From NCBI RefSeq assembly GCF_003019815.1, contig NZ_CP027774.1, forward strand, positions 558,001-622,000: 64,000 nt of DNA. Direction: 5' to 3'. Below the pieces are notes generated by a model. That model was not told the DNA's origin and searched no databases. It was given only the letters and a program-made list of their open reading frames with translations. Position 1 is the stretch's first letter, and every line of letters begins with the position of its first letter. Positions 19,932 to 27,146 of this stretch are shown piece after piece. Both the position numbers and the translations under genes were made by a program. This DNA comes from Variovorax sp. PMC12. GTDB lineage: Bacteria > Pseudomonadota > Gammaproteobacteria > Burkholderiales > Burkholderiaceae_C.

Positions 19932-21059
19932 TCAGCTCCGCTTCTTGTGTTCGGTGTCTTGGGTGGTTTGGACGGCCTGTGTGCCTTCGGCCGGCTCGTC
20001 GTGCCCCGTTCCCACATGCCCCGAGTCCGCGAACAGGCTCCACGCCGCCATGAACAGCGCCGCGATCACCGGCCCGATCACGAAGCCGTTGATGCCGAAG
20101 AGCGCCATGCCGCCGATGGTCGACATCAACACGATGTAGTCGGGCATCTGCGTGTCCTTGCCCACCAGCAGCGGGCGCAGGATGTTGTCGACCAGGCCGA
20201 TCACGAACACGCCCACGAAGATCAGCACGCCGCCCTGCCAGAAATGCCCCGTGGCCAGGAAGTAGATGGCCACCGGGCCCCAGATCAGCGCGGCGCCCAC
20301 CGCCGGCAGCAGCGACAGGAAGGCCATCAGCACCGCCCACAGCAGCGCACCCTGCACGCCGAGGAACCAGAAGGCCAGCCCGCCGAGCGTGCCCTGCGCG
20401 ATGGCCACGGCCACGTTGCCCTTGACGGTCGCGCGGATGACGGTGGTGAACTTGTTCAGCAGGTAGTGCGTGTGGGGCTTGGCCAGCGGCACGGCGTCGC
20501 GCATGCGCTTGGATAGTGCCGCGCCGTCGCGCAGCAGGAAGTACAGCAGGTACAGCATGACGAAGAAGCTGACCACGAAGTCGAAGGTGTTCTGGCCGAT
20601 GGCCAGCGCCTGGCTCGCGATGATCTGGCTCGCCTGGCCGGCGGCGGCCGAGATGCGCGCCTGCCACGCCGCCATGTCGCCGAGGTTGAAGCGTTCGACC
20701 AGGTTCAGCAGCCACTGCGGCGAGGCGTCCAGGATCTGCTGGAAGTAGGCCGCGAAGTTGATCTGCCCCGAGCGGATGTTCTGCGTGACCAGCGCCACTT
20801 CCTGCACCAGCGACACGCCGACCATGGCCAGCGGAAGAATCACGATGAACAAGCAGATGGCCAGCGTCAGCAAGGCGGCGGCGTTGAGCTTGCCTGGCAT
20901 CTTCCTGAGCAGCCAGCGGAACAGCGGCGTGAACAGGATCGCCAGTGCCACGCCCCAGAGCACCGCGCCGAAAAACGGCAGCAGCACCCAGATGAAGGCA
21001 GCGGTGACAGCGGCGAGAAGGGCGAGGAACACGCCGCGCTGGAGTTGGGGTGAGTTCAT
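19932..21059 (-). CDS. AI-2E family transporter (TqsA/PerM-like membrane protein)
   Basis: A 375-residue integral membrane protein from ATG 21059 (MNSPQLQRGVFLALLAAV). About eight hydrophobic segments are present. The central part carries the AI-2E transporter signature (LFFLRDG-like YFLLRDGAALSKRMRDAVPL, and ALLWAVLMAFLSLLPAVGAAL). Members export autoinducer-2 or act as ion/proton antiporters, so the name does not prove the substrate. It stands alone; the 132 bp to the DUF2141 gene and the 161 bp to the GntR gene show nothing recognisable. Confidence 0.82.
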   Translation of the reverse strand: MNSPQLQRGVFLALLAAVTAAFIWVLLPFFGAVLWGVALAILFTPLFRWLLRKMPGKLNAAALLTLAICLFIVILPLAMVGVSLVQEVALVTQNIRSGQINFAAYFQQILDASPQWLLNLVERFNLGDMAAWQARISAAAGQASQIIASQALAIGQNTFDFVVSFFVMLYLLYFLLRDGAALSKRMRDAVPLAKPHTHYLLNKFTTVIRATVKGNVAVAIAQGTLGGLAFWFLGVQGALLWAVLMAFLSLLPAVGAALIWGPVAIYFLATGHFWQGGVLIFVGVFVIGLVDNILRPLLVGKDTQMPDYIVLMSTIGGMALFGINGFVIGPVIAALFMAAWSLFADSGHVGTGHDEPAEGTQAVQTTQDTEHKKRS

Positions 21060-21220
21060 AAGTGTCTCGGACTGTAGCCGAGCCGGAACCCGCACCTGTG
21101 TCAGCGGGCGCGCCCTCGTATCGGCCGAGGGGATTCATAGGGGAAACTGCCGGGAGTCGCTGCGCGGCTGGGGATCGCTGCTATCGAACCGATAGCAGTC
21201 GCCGGTGCTAGTACACAGCT

Positions 21221-21934
21221 TCAGCGCCTGGCGCGCGGCAATGCTACGGGGGCCAGCGTAGCCTTCAGCCTGCTCGTCGCATCCGGCTCCGCCGCAGCGT
21301 CGACTTCCAGCGCCCGCTCGACATTGCCGATGTGGTCGAGCATCAAGCGGCGCGCCTGGTCCGTATCGCCCGCTTCGAGCGCCGCGACGATCGCGCCATG
21401 CTCCGCGCACGACTGCCCCGCCTCGTGCTTCGACTGGTAGAGCGTGGCCGCAAGGGTGGTACGCGCCGTGAGGTCGCGCAGCACGTCGACCAGCAACTGA
21501 TGTCCCATCTGCTCGGCCAGGCACACGTGGAAGTCGGCCAGCAGGAAGGCGCGGGTGGCAGCGTCGGCGCCTTCGATGGCGCGCTGCTCGTCGGCGATGT
21601 GGTCGCGCAGTTTCCGGATCACCTTGCCCAATGGGCGGCCCTCGCTCGCGGCCAGGATGCCGGCCTCGACGATGCGGCGTGCCGAGAAGGCGTCGCGCGC
21701 CTCTTCGGCCGAAGGCTCCACCACATACCAGCCGCGGCGCGACTGCACCTCGACGAAGCCGCGCGCCTGCAGCTGCATCAGCGCCTCGCGCACCATGGTG
21801 CGGCTCACCGAGAAGTTTTCGGCCAGAGCCTGCTCGCCCAGCCGCTCGCCCGGCGCGAGCTTCTGCGCGAGGATGGCCTCGACCACGCGCTCGGCGATGG
21901 CGGTGGGGCTGACGTCGGTGGGCATGTGGCTCAC
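21221..21934 (-). CDS. GntR-family regulator (FCD domain) linked to dctA
   Basis: A 237-residue protein: N-terminal GntR winged helix (GERLGEQALAENFSVSRTMVREAL) and a C-terminal all-helical FCD ligand domain with metal-binding His in FHVCLAEQMGH and EHGAIVAAL. It starts directly after the dctA stop and must be in the same transcript. It is the probable repressor of this operon, acting at the twin palindromes upstream of dctA. Ligands of FCD regulators are often carboxylic acids, which fits dicarboxylate transport. Confidence 0.88.
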   Translation of the reverse strand: MSHMPTDVSPTAIAERVVEAILAQKLAPGERLGEQALAENFSVSRTMVREALMQLQARGFVEVQSRRGWYVVEPSAEEARDAFSARRIVEAGILAASEGRPLGKVIRKLRDHIADEQRAIEGADAATRAFLLADFHVCLAEQMGHQLLVDVLRDLTARTTLAATLYQSKHEAGQSCAEHGAIVAALEAGDTDQARRLMLDHIGNVERALEVDAAAEPDATSRLKATLAPVALPRARR

Positions 21935-23281
21935 TCAGTGTGCGGGGGTGGTGGTGGCGGTGCCTGTGTTTGCCACGGGCGCGGCCTCTGCCAGCGGCTC
22001 GCCATCCAGGGCTTCGGGGGCGTAGTTGCCGTCGAGCACCGCGTGCGCGCGTTCGCGGTCGATGTCGCCTTCCCAGGCCGCGATGGCCACCGTTGCCACG
22101 CAGTTGCCGATCAGGTTGCCCAGCGCGCGGGCAATGCCCATGAACCAGTCCACCGACAGCACCAGCACCAGGCCGATGGCGGGAATGGCCGGGATCGCAT
22201 GCAGCGTGGCGGCCAGCACCACGATGGCCGAGCCTGGCACGCCGTGCGCGCCCTTCGACGTGACCAACGCAATTGCCAGGATCGTCATCAGGTCGGCCAT
22301 CGAGATCGGCGTGTTGGTGGCCTGCGCGATGAACACCGCGGCCAGCGTGATATAGATCGAGAAGGCATCGAGGTTGAACGAATAGCCGGTGGGAATCACC
22401 AGCCCGACCGTCGAATCGCGGATGCCCATGCGGCGCAGCTTGGCCATGACCTGCGGCAGCACGCTGTCCGACGAGGTGGTGGCGAACACGATGGTGAGCT
22501 CTTCGCGCAGGTAGCGCAGCAGCTTGATCAGGCTGAAGCCAGACATGCGCATCACCAGCCCGAGCACCACGAACACGAAGACCAGCACTGCGCCGTAGAA
22601 AAGAGCCACCAGCATGCCGAGCTGCTTGAGCGAGCCGATGCCGTACTGTCCCACCGTGAACGCGATGGCACCCAGCACGCCCAGCGGCGCCAGCTTGATG
22701 ATGATTCCCATGATCTTGAACAGCACCAGCGAGAGCGCATCGACTACCACCGCCACCGGCTTGCCGCGATCGCCCAGCAGCGTGAGCGCGCATCCGAACA
22801 GCACCGCGAACAGCAGCACCTGCAGCACGTCGCCGGTGGCGAAGGCGTTGACCACCGTGGTCGGAATGAGCTTCATCAGGAACTCGACCGTGCCGCCGCT
22901 CGTGAGCTTGTCGGCGTTCGAGGCGTAGGCGCTCATGGCGGCCGGGTCGAGTTTCGACGGGTCGACGTTCATGCCGGCGCCCGGCTGGAACACGAAAGCC
23001 AGCACCAGGCCCATCGCCAGCGCGATGGTGGTCAGCACTTCGAAGTAGATGAGCGACTTCACGCCCACCCGGCCCACGCGCTTGAGGTCTCCCGCGCCGG
23101 CAATGCCATGCACCACCACGCAGAACACCAGCACCGGGATGATCATCTTGATCAGCTTGATGAACCCGTCACCCAGCGGCTTGAGCTTGACGGCGTACTC
23201 CGGGGCAAGGAGCCCCGCGAGCACGCCAAGAACCAGCGCGATGACCACCTGACCGAAAAGCGATTTGGCGAAGCGAGGCAT
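21935..23281 (-). CDS. dctA: C4-dicarboxylate/cation symporter DctA
   Basis: A 448-residue symporter of the DAACS (glutamate/aspartate carrier) family. The start at 23281 (MPRFAKSLFGQVVIALVLG) follows CAGGAGACTCC. Hairpin and binding-site motifs are visible: TTSSDSVLPQVM, GYSFNLDAFSIYI and TSKGAHGVPGSA. It imports succinate, fumarate or malate with protons or sodium. The C-terminal tail (about 30 residues, Ala/Thr-rich) is longer than usual. It is first in a two-gene operon with the GntR gene. Confidence 0.9.
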   Translation of the reverse strand: MPRFAKSLFGQVVIALVLGVLAGLLAPEYAVKLKPLGDGFIKLIKMIIPVLVFCVVVHGIAGAGDLKRVGRVGVKSLIYFEVLTTIALAMGLVLAFVFQPGAGMNVDPSKLDPAAMSAYASNADKLTSGGTVEFLMKLIPTTVVNAFATGDVLQVLLFAVLFGCALTLLGDRGKPVAVVVDALSLVLFKIMGIIIKLAPLGVLGAIAFTVGQYGIGSLKQLGMLVALFYGAVLVFVFVVLGLVMRMSGFSLIKLLRYLREELTIVFATTSSDSVLPQVMAKLRRMGIRDSTVGLVIPTGYSFNLDAFSIYITLAAVFIAQATNTPISMADLMTILAIALVTSKGAHGVPGSAIVVLAATLHAIPAIPAIGLVLVLSVDWFMGIARALGNLIGNCVATVAIAAWEGDIDRERAHAVLDGNYAPEALDGEPLAEAAPVANTGTATTTPAH

Positions 23282-23309
23282 GGAGTCTCCTGTCTGTCTT
23301 GTCGAGGTT

Positions 23310-23343
23310 TTGCATGCAAATAATGCCTTTTCTTGCATACAAG
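23310..23343. promoter_or_regulatory. Twin palindromic operators upstream of dctA
   Basis: Two palindromes, TTGCATGCAA (23310-23319) and CTTGCATACAAG (23332-23343), have centres 23 bp apart, about two helical turns, and lie 29-62 bp before the dctA start. The TNGTNNNACNA-like core of the second is typical of GntR/FCD binding sites. Two dimers on one face of the DNA would repress the dctA-gntR transcript (inference). Confidence 0.6.
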
Positions 23344-23495
23344 AAATGTAGGCAAGAAGACTTTAGGAGGGTCAGAGGGTTATCCCGGGAGGGGTGTTGC
23401 TGGCGTGTCGCGCTTCGGGCACGGGCGGTCGGTTGCCGCCGCAACCCTCGAATTCAGCGGTGCGGTGCCTCGGCTTGGCAGGCCAGCTTCGCTCG

Positions 23496-24023
23496 ATGCA
23501 GCGCACAATGCCTCTTGTGCAAACCGGTATTGGAAACATCAAGGGAGCTTCGACAGTCGCCCTGCTGCTCCTGGCATTTGGGGGTATTGCGAGCATGACT
23601 GTCTGGCAGCAGGACGTCCCTCGTCCGGAAAAACTTACAAGTGAAAAGGGGACGCTGGTCGGTTTCGAGACAAAGCACAGCCGCTATTCAAGCTATGAGT
23701 ACTTGCTGATGCGAATCAACGGTCGCGATGAGCGATTGCGTCTCTGGGCCTGTGTATCCGAGCTGAAGCGCTTGCCGCTTGAAACTGAGATCGACGTGCT
23801 GCGCATGGACGAGACGTTGTTCGAATTGGCTCAAGCTGGCAATGTAGCTTGCTCATATACGGACTCTGCTCGAGCGCTCGGAAAATTTCAGGCTGGCAAC
23901 AGATTCTTCGTCGGGCTGGCACTGGCAGCTGCGACCTGTTTGGTCGCTCTTCTGGCCTGGACGAATTGGCGTACCCGTCGTCATCTCGACAAGCTGGCAT
24001 CGGCGCGCCGATCGCTCGGCTGA
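23496..24023 (+). CDS. Hypothetical membrane protein, two transmembrane segments
   Basis: About 175 residues if started at ATG 23496 (an ATG at 23508 is an alternative; the frame is open from 23394). A hydrophobic segment near the start (STVALLLLAFGGIASM) and a second near the C-terminus (FFVGLALAAATCLVALLAW) enclose an extracytoplasmic domain of about 100 residues with two Cys that could pair. The topology resembles small DUF3592-type envelope proteins, but no family is recognised. Base composition is visibly lower in GC than its neighbours, and it opens an AT-richer patch reaching 25260, suggesting recent acquisition. Confidence 0.55.
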   Translation: MQRTMPLVQTGIGNIKGASTVALLLLAFGGIASMTVWQQDVPRPEKLTSEKGTLVGFETKHSRYSSYEYLLMRINGRDERLRLWACVSELKRLPLETEIDVLRMDETLFELAQAGNVACSYTDSARALGKFQAGNRFFVGLALAAATCLVALLAWTNWRTRRHLDKLASARRSLG

Positions 24024-24094
24024 TTCAGGATCTCTGCTCGATAGGGCGCTCGACTCACCACGAGAAAGTGCTGCGGGTCCTGCGATCAGGAAGT

Positions 24095-24364
24095 TCAGGA
24101 GCGGCACGTTAGATCGGGCGCGTCGTTCGGTTGCCTCATTCGCTTGATTCGCGGCTCCAGTCGATTCAGTACCTCTTCGGTGACGAACATCCGCGCGTCC
24201 GTTGTCTTGGCATCGCGGCGCAACTCGACGAGTATCGACCGCTCGGGTTGTGCGGGCCCTGTTGCACTCGAAGGTATGTAGATGAACAAAGGAACCTGAC
24301 TCTTGACCGCTATCGGCGCGGGCGGAGCTCGAAACACGAGCATCGCAACGGCGGTGCGCTGCAC
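24095..24364 (-). CDS. Hypothetical protein, uncertain start or degraded
   Basis: An 89-residue frame from a GTG at 24364; ATG 24343 is another start. The sequence (QVPLFIYIPSSATGP, then ERSILVELRRDAKTTDARMF) looks like real protein with alternating beta strands rather than an antisense shadow. No family is recognised. In the same frame, past a TAG at 24440, lies the small membrane gene at 24440-24619, so the two may be remnants of one ancestral gene. Another overlapping frame from ATG 24417 (MIDAWARLARRR) stops after 35 codons, compatible with a frameshift. Confidence 0.3.
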   Translation of the reverse strand: MQRTAVAMLVFRAPPAPIAVKSQVPLFIYIPSSATGPAQPERSILVELRRDAKTTDARMFVTEEVLNRLEPRIKRMRQPNDAPDLTCRS

Positions 24365-24439
24365 GAACGCATCGGCCCAACGCGACGGCGTGCGAGACGA
24401 GCCCAGGCATCGATCATTTTGTTCAGAAAAATGCCGACG

Positions 24440-24619
24440 CTAGAGTCGCTCAAAGAAATAGTCAGAAAATACGAACACCCCAATAGTCACAAAAATAGAA
24501 ATTACAAAAATCCAATAAACTGCTTTCTGCCTGAGTGGCAGCTCTTGATATATCTGACCCCTGGTTTTAGCCAGACTTCTTTTTACATTCCGCTCAAAGG
24601 CGTCTTCCATTTTTTCCAT
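24440..24619 (-). CDS. Small single-pass membrane protein (59 aa)
   Basis: The 59-codon frame begins MEKMEDAFERNVKRSLAK; a charged amphipathic N-terminal half is followed by a clear transmembrane segment (AVYWIFVISIFVTIGVFVF) and a short tail ending FFERL. Composition is AT-rich and the amino-acid pattern is protein-like, which supports a real gene although no strong ribosome site precedes ATG 24619. A second in-frame ATG (24610) has GGAAAAAA before it. The function is unknown. Confidence 0.5.
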   Translation of the reverse strand: MEKMEDAFERNVKRSLAKTRGQIYQELPLRQKAVYWIFVISIFVTIGVFVFSDYFFERL

Positions 24620-24690
24620 CTGAAATTAACTTTTTTGCCTTGACGCGCGATAGGTGGCGGCGAGACTGAATAGTCTGGGAGTGCCAATGC

Positions 24691-25255
24691 CTATTTCTCT
24701 TGTAGTTGCAACAAGTTCGCCCTACATATCCTGCCAGTAACTCGATCCGTCATATAAATTAATTGCAAATCTGCCGGAGGGTACGTAGAAATTTCCTTGA
24801 GCCGGAATGTAATCCGGTTGTTTATGCAAGCCATTTGGAGACATGCCCACCGCACACAAAGCTGTTGCGCACTGAGGTGATCTGGCGTTTGGCTTGGCCC
24901 GTACAACATACCGGTGGTGTCGAAAACGTAGGGTGACCTCGCTCCACCAGTGCCCTGAAAGATGAAGTTCATCAGTTCTAGGCGGGGGGCTCTGGGCGAT
25001 GCTTCTTGGAGGGCGTACCCATTTGCTGCAACCCTCAGGCCGGGGTCATAGGTCATGTCACCAACCAGCCACCGTCCGGGTCGGTGACTGCGAGCCGTAG
25101 GCCTGCCCGGTCGCTGAATCATAGGACTGCCAACTGCCCGACGGATTGACGACGTTGCCTGCTGCGTCACGCAGACCGCATCCGTCAAACATTGACGGCA
25201 ACTGAAGCTCCCACGCCTGCAGTGCCAAAGCGCCCCAGGGGAGCCCGGGGCGCAT
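24691..25255 (-). pseudogene. Frameshifted remnant of an unknown protein
   Basis: Two frames join head to tail. The first, from about 25255 to 25058, reads GNVVNPSGSWQSYDSATGQA and ends at RTVAGW. The second, from about 25085 to 24691, continues with LVGDMTYDPGLRVAANGYAL and ends RANLLQLQEK. A +1 shift near 25070 would give one product of about 180 residues. The YDSATGQ wording recalls Rhs/YD repeats but is too little for assignment. The upstream end overlaps the terminator of the PHP gene, so a proper start is lacking. Composition is AT-richer than the flanks. A decayed or inserted fragment is the best reading. Confidence 0.4.
25228..25253 (-). terminator. Intrinsic terminator of the PHP lipoprotein gene
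   Basis: On the minus strand GCGCCCC and GGGGCGC form a 7-bp GC stem around a 10-nt loop, followed by CTTTGG. It begins 12 bp after the stop at 25265. Confidence 0.6.
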
Positions 25256-25264
25256 TCGCCATGC

Positions 25265-26959
25265 CTACTGCGCCGCCACCTTCACGAACACCGGGTTCGA
25301 GTAGAACCACAGATCCGCGTAGTTGCGTGCATTGATGGCGTTGAAGCGCGCGACGTTGTCGGTCACCACCACCTTGGCGTCGGGCAGCGGTTCGCCTGCG
25401 GCCGTCTCGCCCGGCACGTCGGTGCCCAGGTTGGTGCCGCGCAGGCGGAAGTACTGGTTGTTGCCGGCTTTCACGGTGTAGCTCACGGCGAAATAGCCGT
25501 CGGCGTCCAGCTTCCAGTCGTTGCGGGTGAAGCGCTTGAGCACGCGGGTCGACGTGTTGGTGTCGCGCGAGTAGCCCGGCGTGCCCGGCTTCTCCAGCCC
25601 GGTCACGTCGCCGGCGATCAGGTCGATGTGGTCGACCGCCGGCTTCACGTTGGCGAAGACGCCGCTGCCGAGCTGGTATTCGAAGTTGTTGCGCTCGGGG
25701 CTCTTGAAGCGGATGGTGATCTTCAAATCTTCGCCGGCCTTGGCCGCCACTTCGGAGCCCATCTCGCCAGCGCCCTTGGCGCTCTGCACCTTGAAGTCGA
25801 GCGCGTTGATGAGGTCGCCGTTCACCGCGAAGAGCTTGCCCGAGCGCATGGCCGCGAGCAGCGACTTCGGGTCCTTGATGTCGCCCCACAGGTGGTTCTT
25901 GGCGTATTCGCCCGGCGCGTAGCCGCTGCTGTACTGGCCCTGGGAGATCGTGAAGTGGTAGTCGGAATCCGCCACGTTCCAGATGTGGCGGCCTTCGGAC
26001 AGCAGCGCGTCCCAGGTGCCGCCGAGCTTGGCGACGAGGTAGTCGACACCGCCGTAGACGCGCGATGGCAGATTGGCCGGAATGTAGTCGCTGGTATAGC
26101 CGCCGCGGTCGGGCTCCATCTGGTTGCCGACCATGCCTTCGAGCGAGAACACGATGTTCGGCGCGAGGTCGTTCATTTCACGCAGCTGCGCGATCGTGTA
26201 TTTGCCGGGATTGCGCGACGGATGGTTGATCTGCAGGTAGCTGGTGTCGGGGTAGTTGCTCTTCAGCCACGCGATGGCGGCCAGCGTCTCCGCGTGGGTG
26301 TTGTAGCCGGTGCCGGCCTTCGGACCCCAGGCCGCCACGTCTTCCGGCGCGAAGGCCGAGGCGGGGCGGTTGGTGAAGAGGTACTCGAACTGGTTCGCGG
26401 CCTTCAGTGCCGTGGCCGACATCGGGTTGTCCGTCAGCAGCCCGACGTTGCCGTGGTCGTGCGAGGGCATGTCCCACTCGAAGGACGCGAAGATCGTCTT
26501 GTCCGCGTACTTGCCTGCGGCCTGCAATGCCTTGATGCGCGGCACCTGGTACTTGGCCATGCCCTCCGAGAACGGGATCGCCGTCGCCAGCTTGTTGCCG
26601 TCGTTGTCGTAGGAAGACATGCGCAAGTGGTCGGACAGCGCAGCCCAGTCGAGCCCGAAGCGGTCGAATGCCTGGGCGAGGACCTGGTCGAGCTTGTTGA
26701 CCTGCTGTGCGTCGTCCGACTGCATCGTGTGGATGTGCAGGTCGCCGATGGTCCAGCGGCCCGTGGGGCCGGCTGCCGGGGCTGGGGCCGGTGCAGGGGC
26801 GGGGGAGGGCGCCGGAGCCGGCGCGGTGGCCGTCGGCAGCGGCACGAAACCCGGAGCATCGGAGCCGCCGCCGCAGCCGGCCAGCATCAGCGTGCCAATG
26901 GCGAGGGTGGAAAAGAGCGTGCGGCGGAAGGGGGGAGCAATCGAAAAACGGTAGGACAT
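25265..26959 (-). CDS. PHP-domain phosphoesterase lipoprotein
   Basis: A 564-residue protein. The start at 26959 gives a lipoprotein signal with lipobox LMLAGC (Cys at about residue 29), then a Pro/Ala-rich linker of about 35 residues. The catalytic part begins WTIGDLHIHTMQSDDA, the first metal motif of the PHP (polymerase and histidinol phosphatase) fold; later metal-site candidates are SDHLRMSSYD, SFEWDMPSHDHGN, INHPSRNPG and ADSDYHF. PHP proteins are metal-dependent phosphoesterases; this exported form is probably anchored in the envelope. The substrate is unknown. It is divergent from a cyclic-di-GMP gene across a 187-bp gap. Confidence 0.8.
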   Translation of the reverse strand: MSYRFSIAPPFRRTLFSTLAIGTLMLAGCGGGSDAPGFVPLPTATAPAPAPSPAPAPAPAPAAGPTGRWTIGDLHIHTMQSDDAQQVNKLDQVLAQAFDRFGLDWAALSDHLRMSSYDNDGNKLATAIPFSEGMAKYQVPRIKALQAAGKYADKTIFASFEWDMPSHDHGNVGLLTDNPMSATALKAANQFEYLFTNRPASAFAPEDVAAWGPKAGTGYNTHAETLAAIAWLKSNYPDTSYLQINHPSRNPGKYTIAQLREMNDLAPNIVFSLEGMVGNQMEPDRGGYTSDYIPANLPSRVYGGVDYLVAKLGGTWDALLSEGRHIWNVADSDYHFTISQGQYSSGYAPGEYAKNHLWGDIKDPKSLLAAMRSGKLFAVNGDLINALDFKVQSAKGAGEMGSEVAAKAGEDLKITIRFKSPERNNFEYQLGSGVFANVKPAVDHIDLIAGDVTGLEKPGTPGYSRDTNTSTRVLKRFTRNDWKLDADGYFAVSYTVKAGNNQYFRLRGTNLGTDVPGETAAGEPLPDAKVVVTDNVARFNAINARNYADLWFYSNPVFVKVAAQ

Positions 26960-27146
26960 GGCGTTCTGAAAAGATGACAGGCGTGTTGAACACGTGGACC
27001 CAAAAAGGGCTACGGAGTCTCGGAGGCAGCCATGACGCCTCGATGAAAGAGAAACGAAAGTTCGTTGTTCCCGCACCCCAAATTCGCGAGAACAAGGCCT
27101 TCGCTGGCCGCACGGTCGTTCGCGCTCTATAAACTCGACCCCTTCC

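Noticed and set aside
24131..24643. A 170-codon plus-strand frame
   Set aside because: It is antisense to the better-looking minus-strand small genes, and its start lacks a ribosome site.
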